A stretch of DNA of 34,658 nucleotides from NCBI RefSeq assembly GCF_008801695.1, contig NZ_VZPF01000057.1, positions 1 through 34,658 on the forward strand, read 5' to 3'. The notes below the pieces were generated by a model. It searched no databases. It was given only the letters and a program-made list of their open reading frames with translations, and was not told the origin of the DNA. Both the position numbers and the translations under genes were made by a program. Below, one piece after another: positions 34,506 through 34,658 of the stretch (position 1 is its first letter; each line of letters starts with the position of its first letter). The stretch comes from Pantoea stewartii subsp. stewartii. GTDB taxonomy: Bacteria; Pseudomonadota; Gammaproteobacteria; Enterobacterales; Enterobacteriaceae.

Positions 34506-34658
34506 TCACCAGGCAGGAAAGGGGCTAAGCCCTGAGGGATCCCCACAAATTGACGCTAATAAACCAGCACCATTTTGTGGTAAACCCTTGTTAAATTGTT
34601 AAGAACGTCCTTCAGGGATATTCGCCTGAGCATTAGCGGAGAATGCCGTAAAATATTC
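34506..34658. other. Right-edge intergenic sequence after padC
   Basis: No gene is seen in these 153 bases. A GGGC-TAA-GCCC mini-hairpin at about 34522-34532 is too short to call a terminator. The end is AT-rich and may be the promoter region of a gene outside the window. Confidence 0.4.

Noticed and set aside
1..34658. CRISPR arrays, tRNA or rRNA genes, phage or defence islands
   Set aside because: No spaced direct repeats, no tRNA-like cloverleaf ends and no integrase or phage structural genes were seen on reading.

Overview
The window looks like part of the genome of a plant-associated member of the Enterobacterales (Pantoea/Erwinia/Enterobacter/Klebsiella-like). The DNA is moderately GC-rich, and many encoded proteins closely resemble remembered enterobacterial proteins (YiaJ, YiaK, SgbH/U/E, IutA, IucA-D, ShiF, YagU, PadC). 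I cannot tell from sequence alone whether it is chromosome or large plasmid. All names come from recognising motifs and remembered family sequences; no database search was run.

Left edge (1-2.1 kb): the 5' end of an IS630-type element runs off the window. It has cut off the last part of a secreted alpha/beta hydrolase, removing the expected catalytic His. A GlxA-type AraC regulator (1088-2092) is divergent from the hydrolase. Next come a Tat-type GH10 xylanase (minus strand, meeting the regulator end to end), an aldo/keto reductase with a clear terminator, an OprB-like carbohydrate porin with a strong terminator, a small cupin protein, a P-loop adenylate-kinase-like protein and a GNAT acetyltransferase (to 7.8 kb).

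Centre (7.8-20.8 kb): a catabolic regulon for ascorbate / 2,3-diketo-L-gulonate. A YiaJ-type IclR repressor is divergent from a CUT2 sugar ABC transporter (ATPase, permease, binding protein) plus an SMP-30 family lactonase. A second unit follows: yiaK, yiaL, an MFS transporter (YiaX2-like), lyxK, sgbH, sgbU, sgbE, mostly with 4-nt ATGA overlaps, then a YagU-like membrane protein. Both units carry the same compound operator just downstream of a promoter-like sequence, which supports joint control by YiaJ. The familiar YiaMNO TRAP transporter is absent. The ABC importer and lactonase look like an added front end that could import a lactone such as dehydroascorbate and open it to the YiaK substrate.

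Right (21-32.5 kb): an acyltransferase-3 membrane protein, then a complete aerobactin locus. iucA-iucB-iucC-iucD-iutA lie on the minus strand. Divergent from iucA are shiF and a siderophore-interacting ferric reductase gene. The shared intergenic region has a good Fur box overlapping an iucA promoter.

Right edge (32.5-34.7 kb): a GFA/CENP-V family zinc protein, a LysR regulator broken by one in-frame ochre codon, and a divergent phenolic acid decarboxylase gene (padC type). Xylan, ascorbate and hydroxycinnamate functions together fit life on plants.
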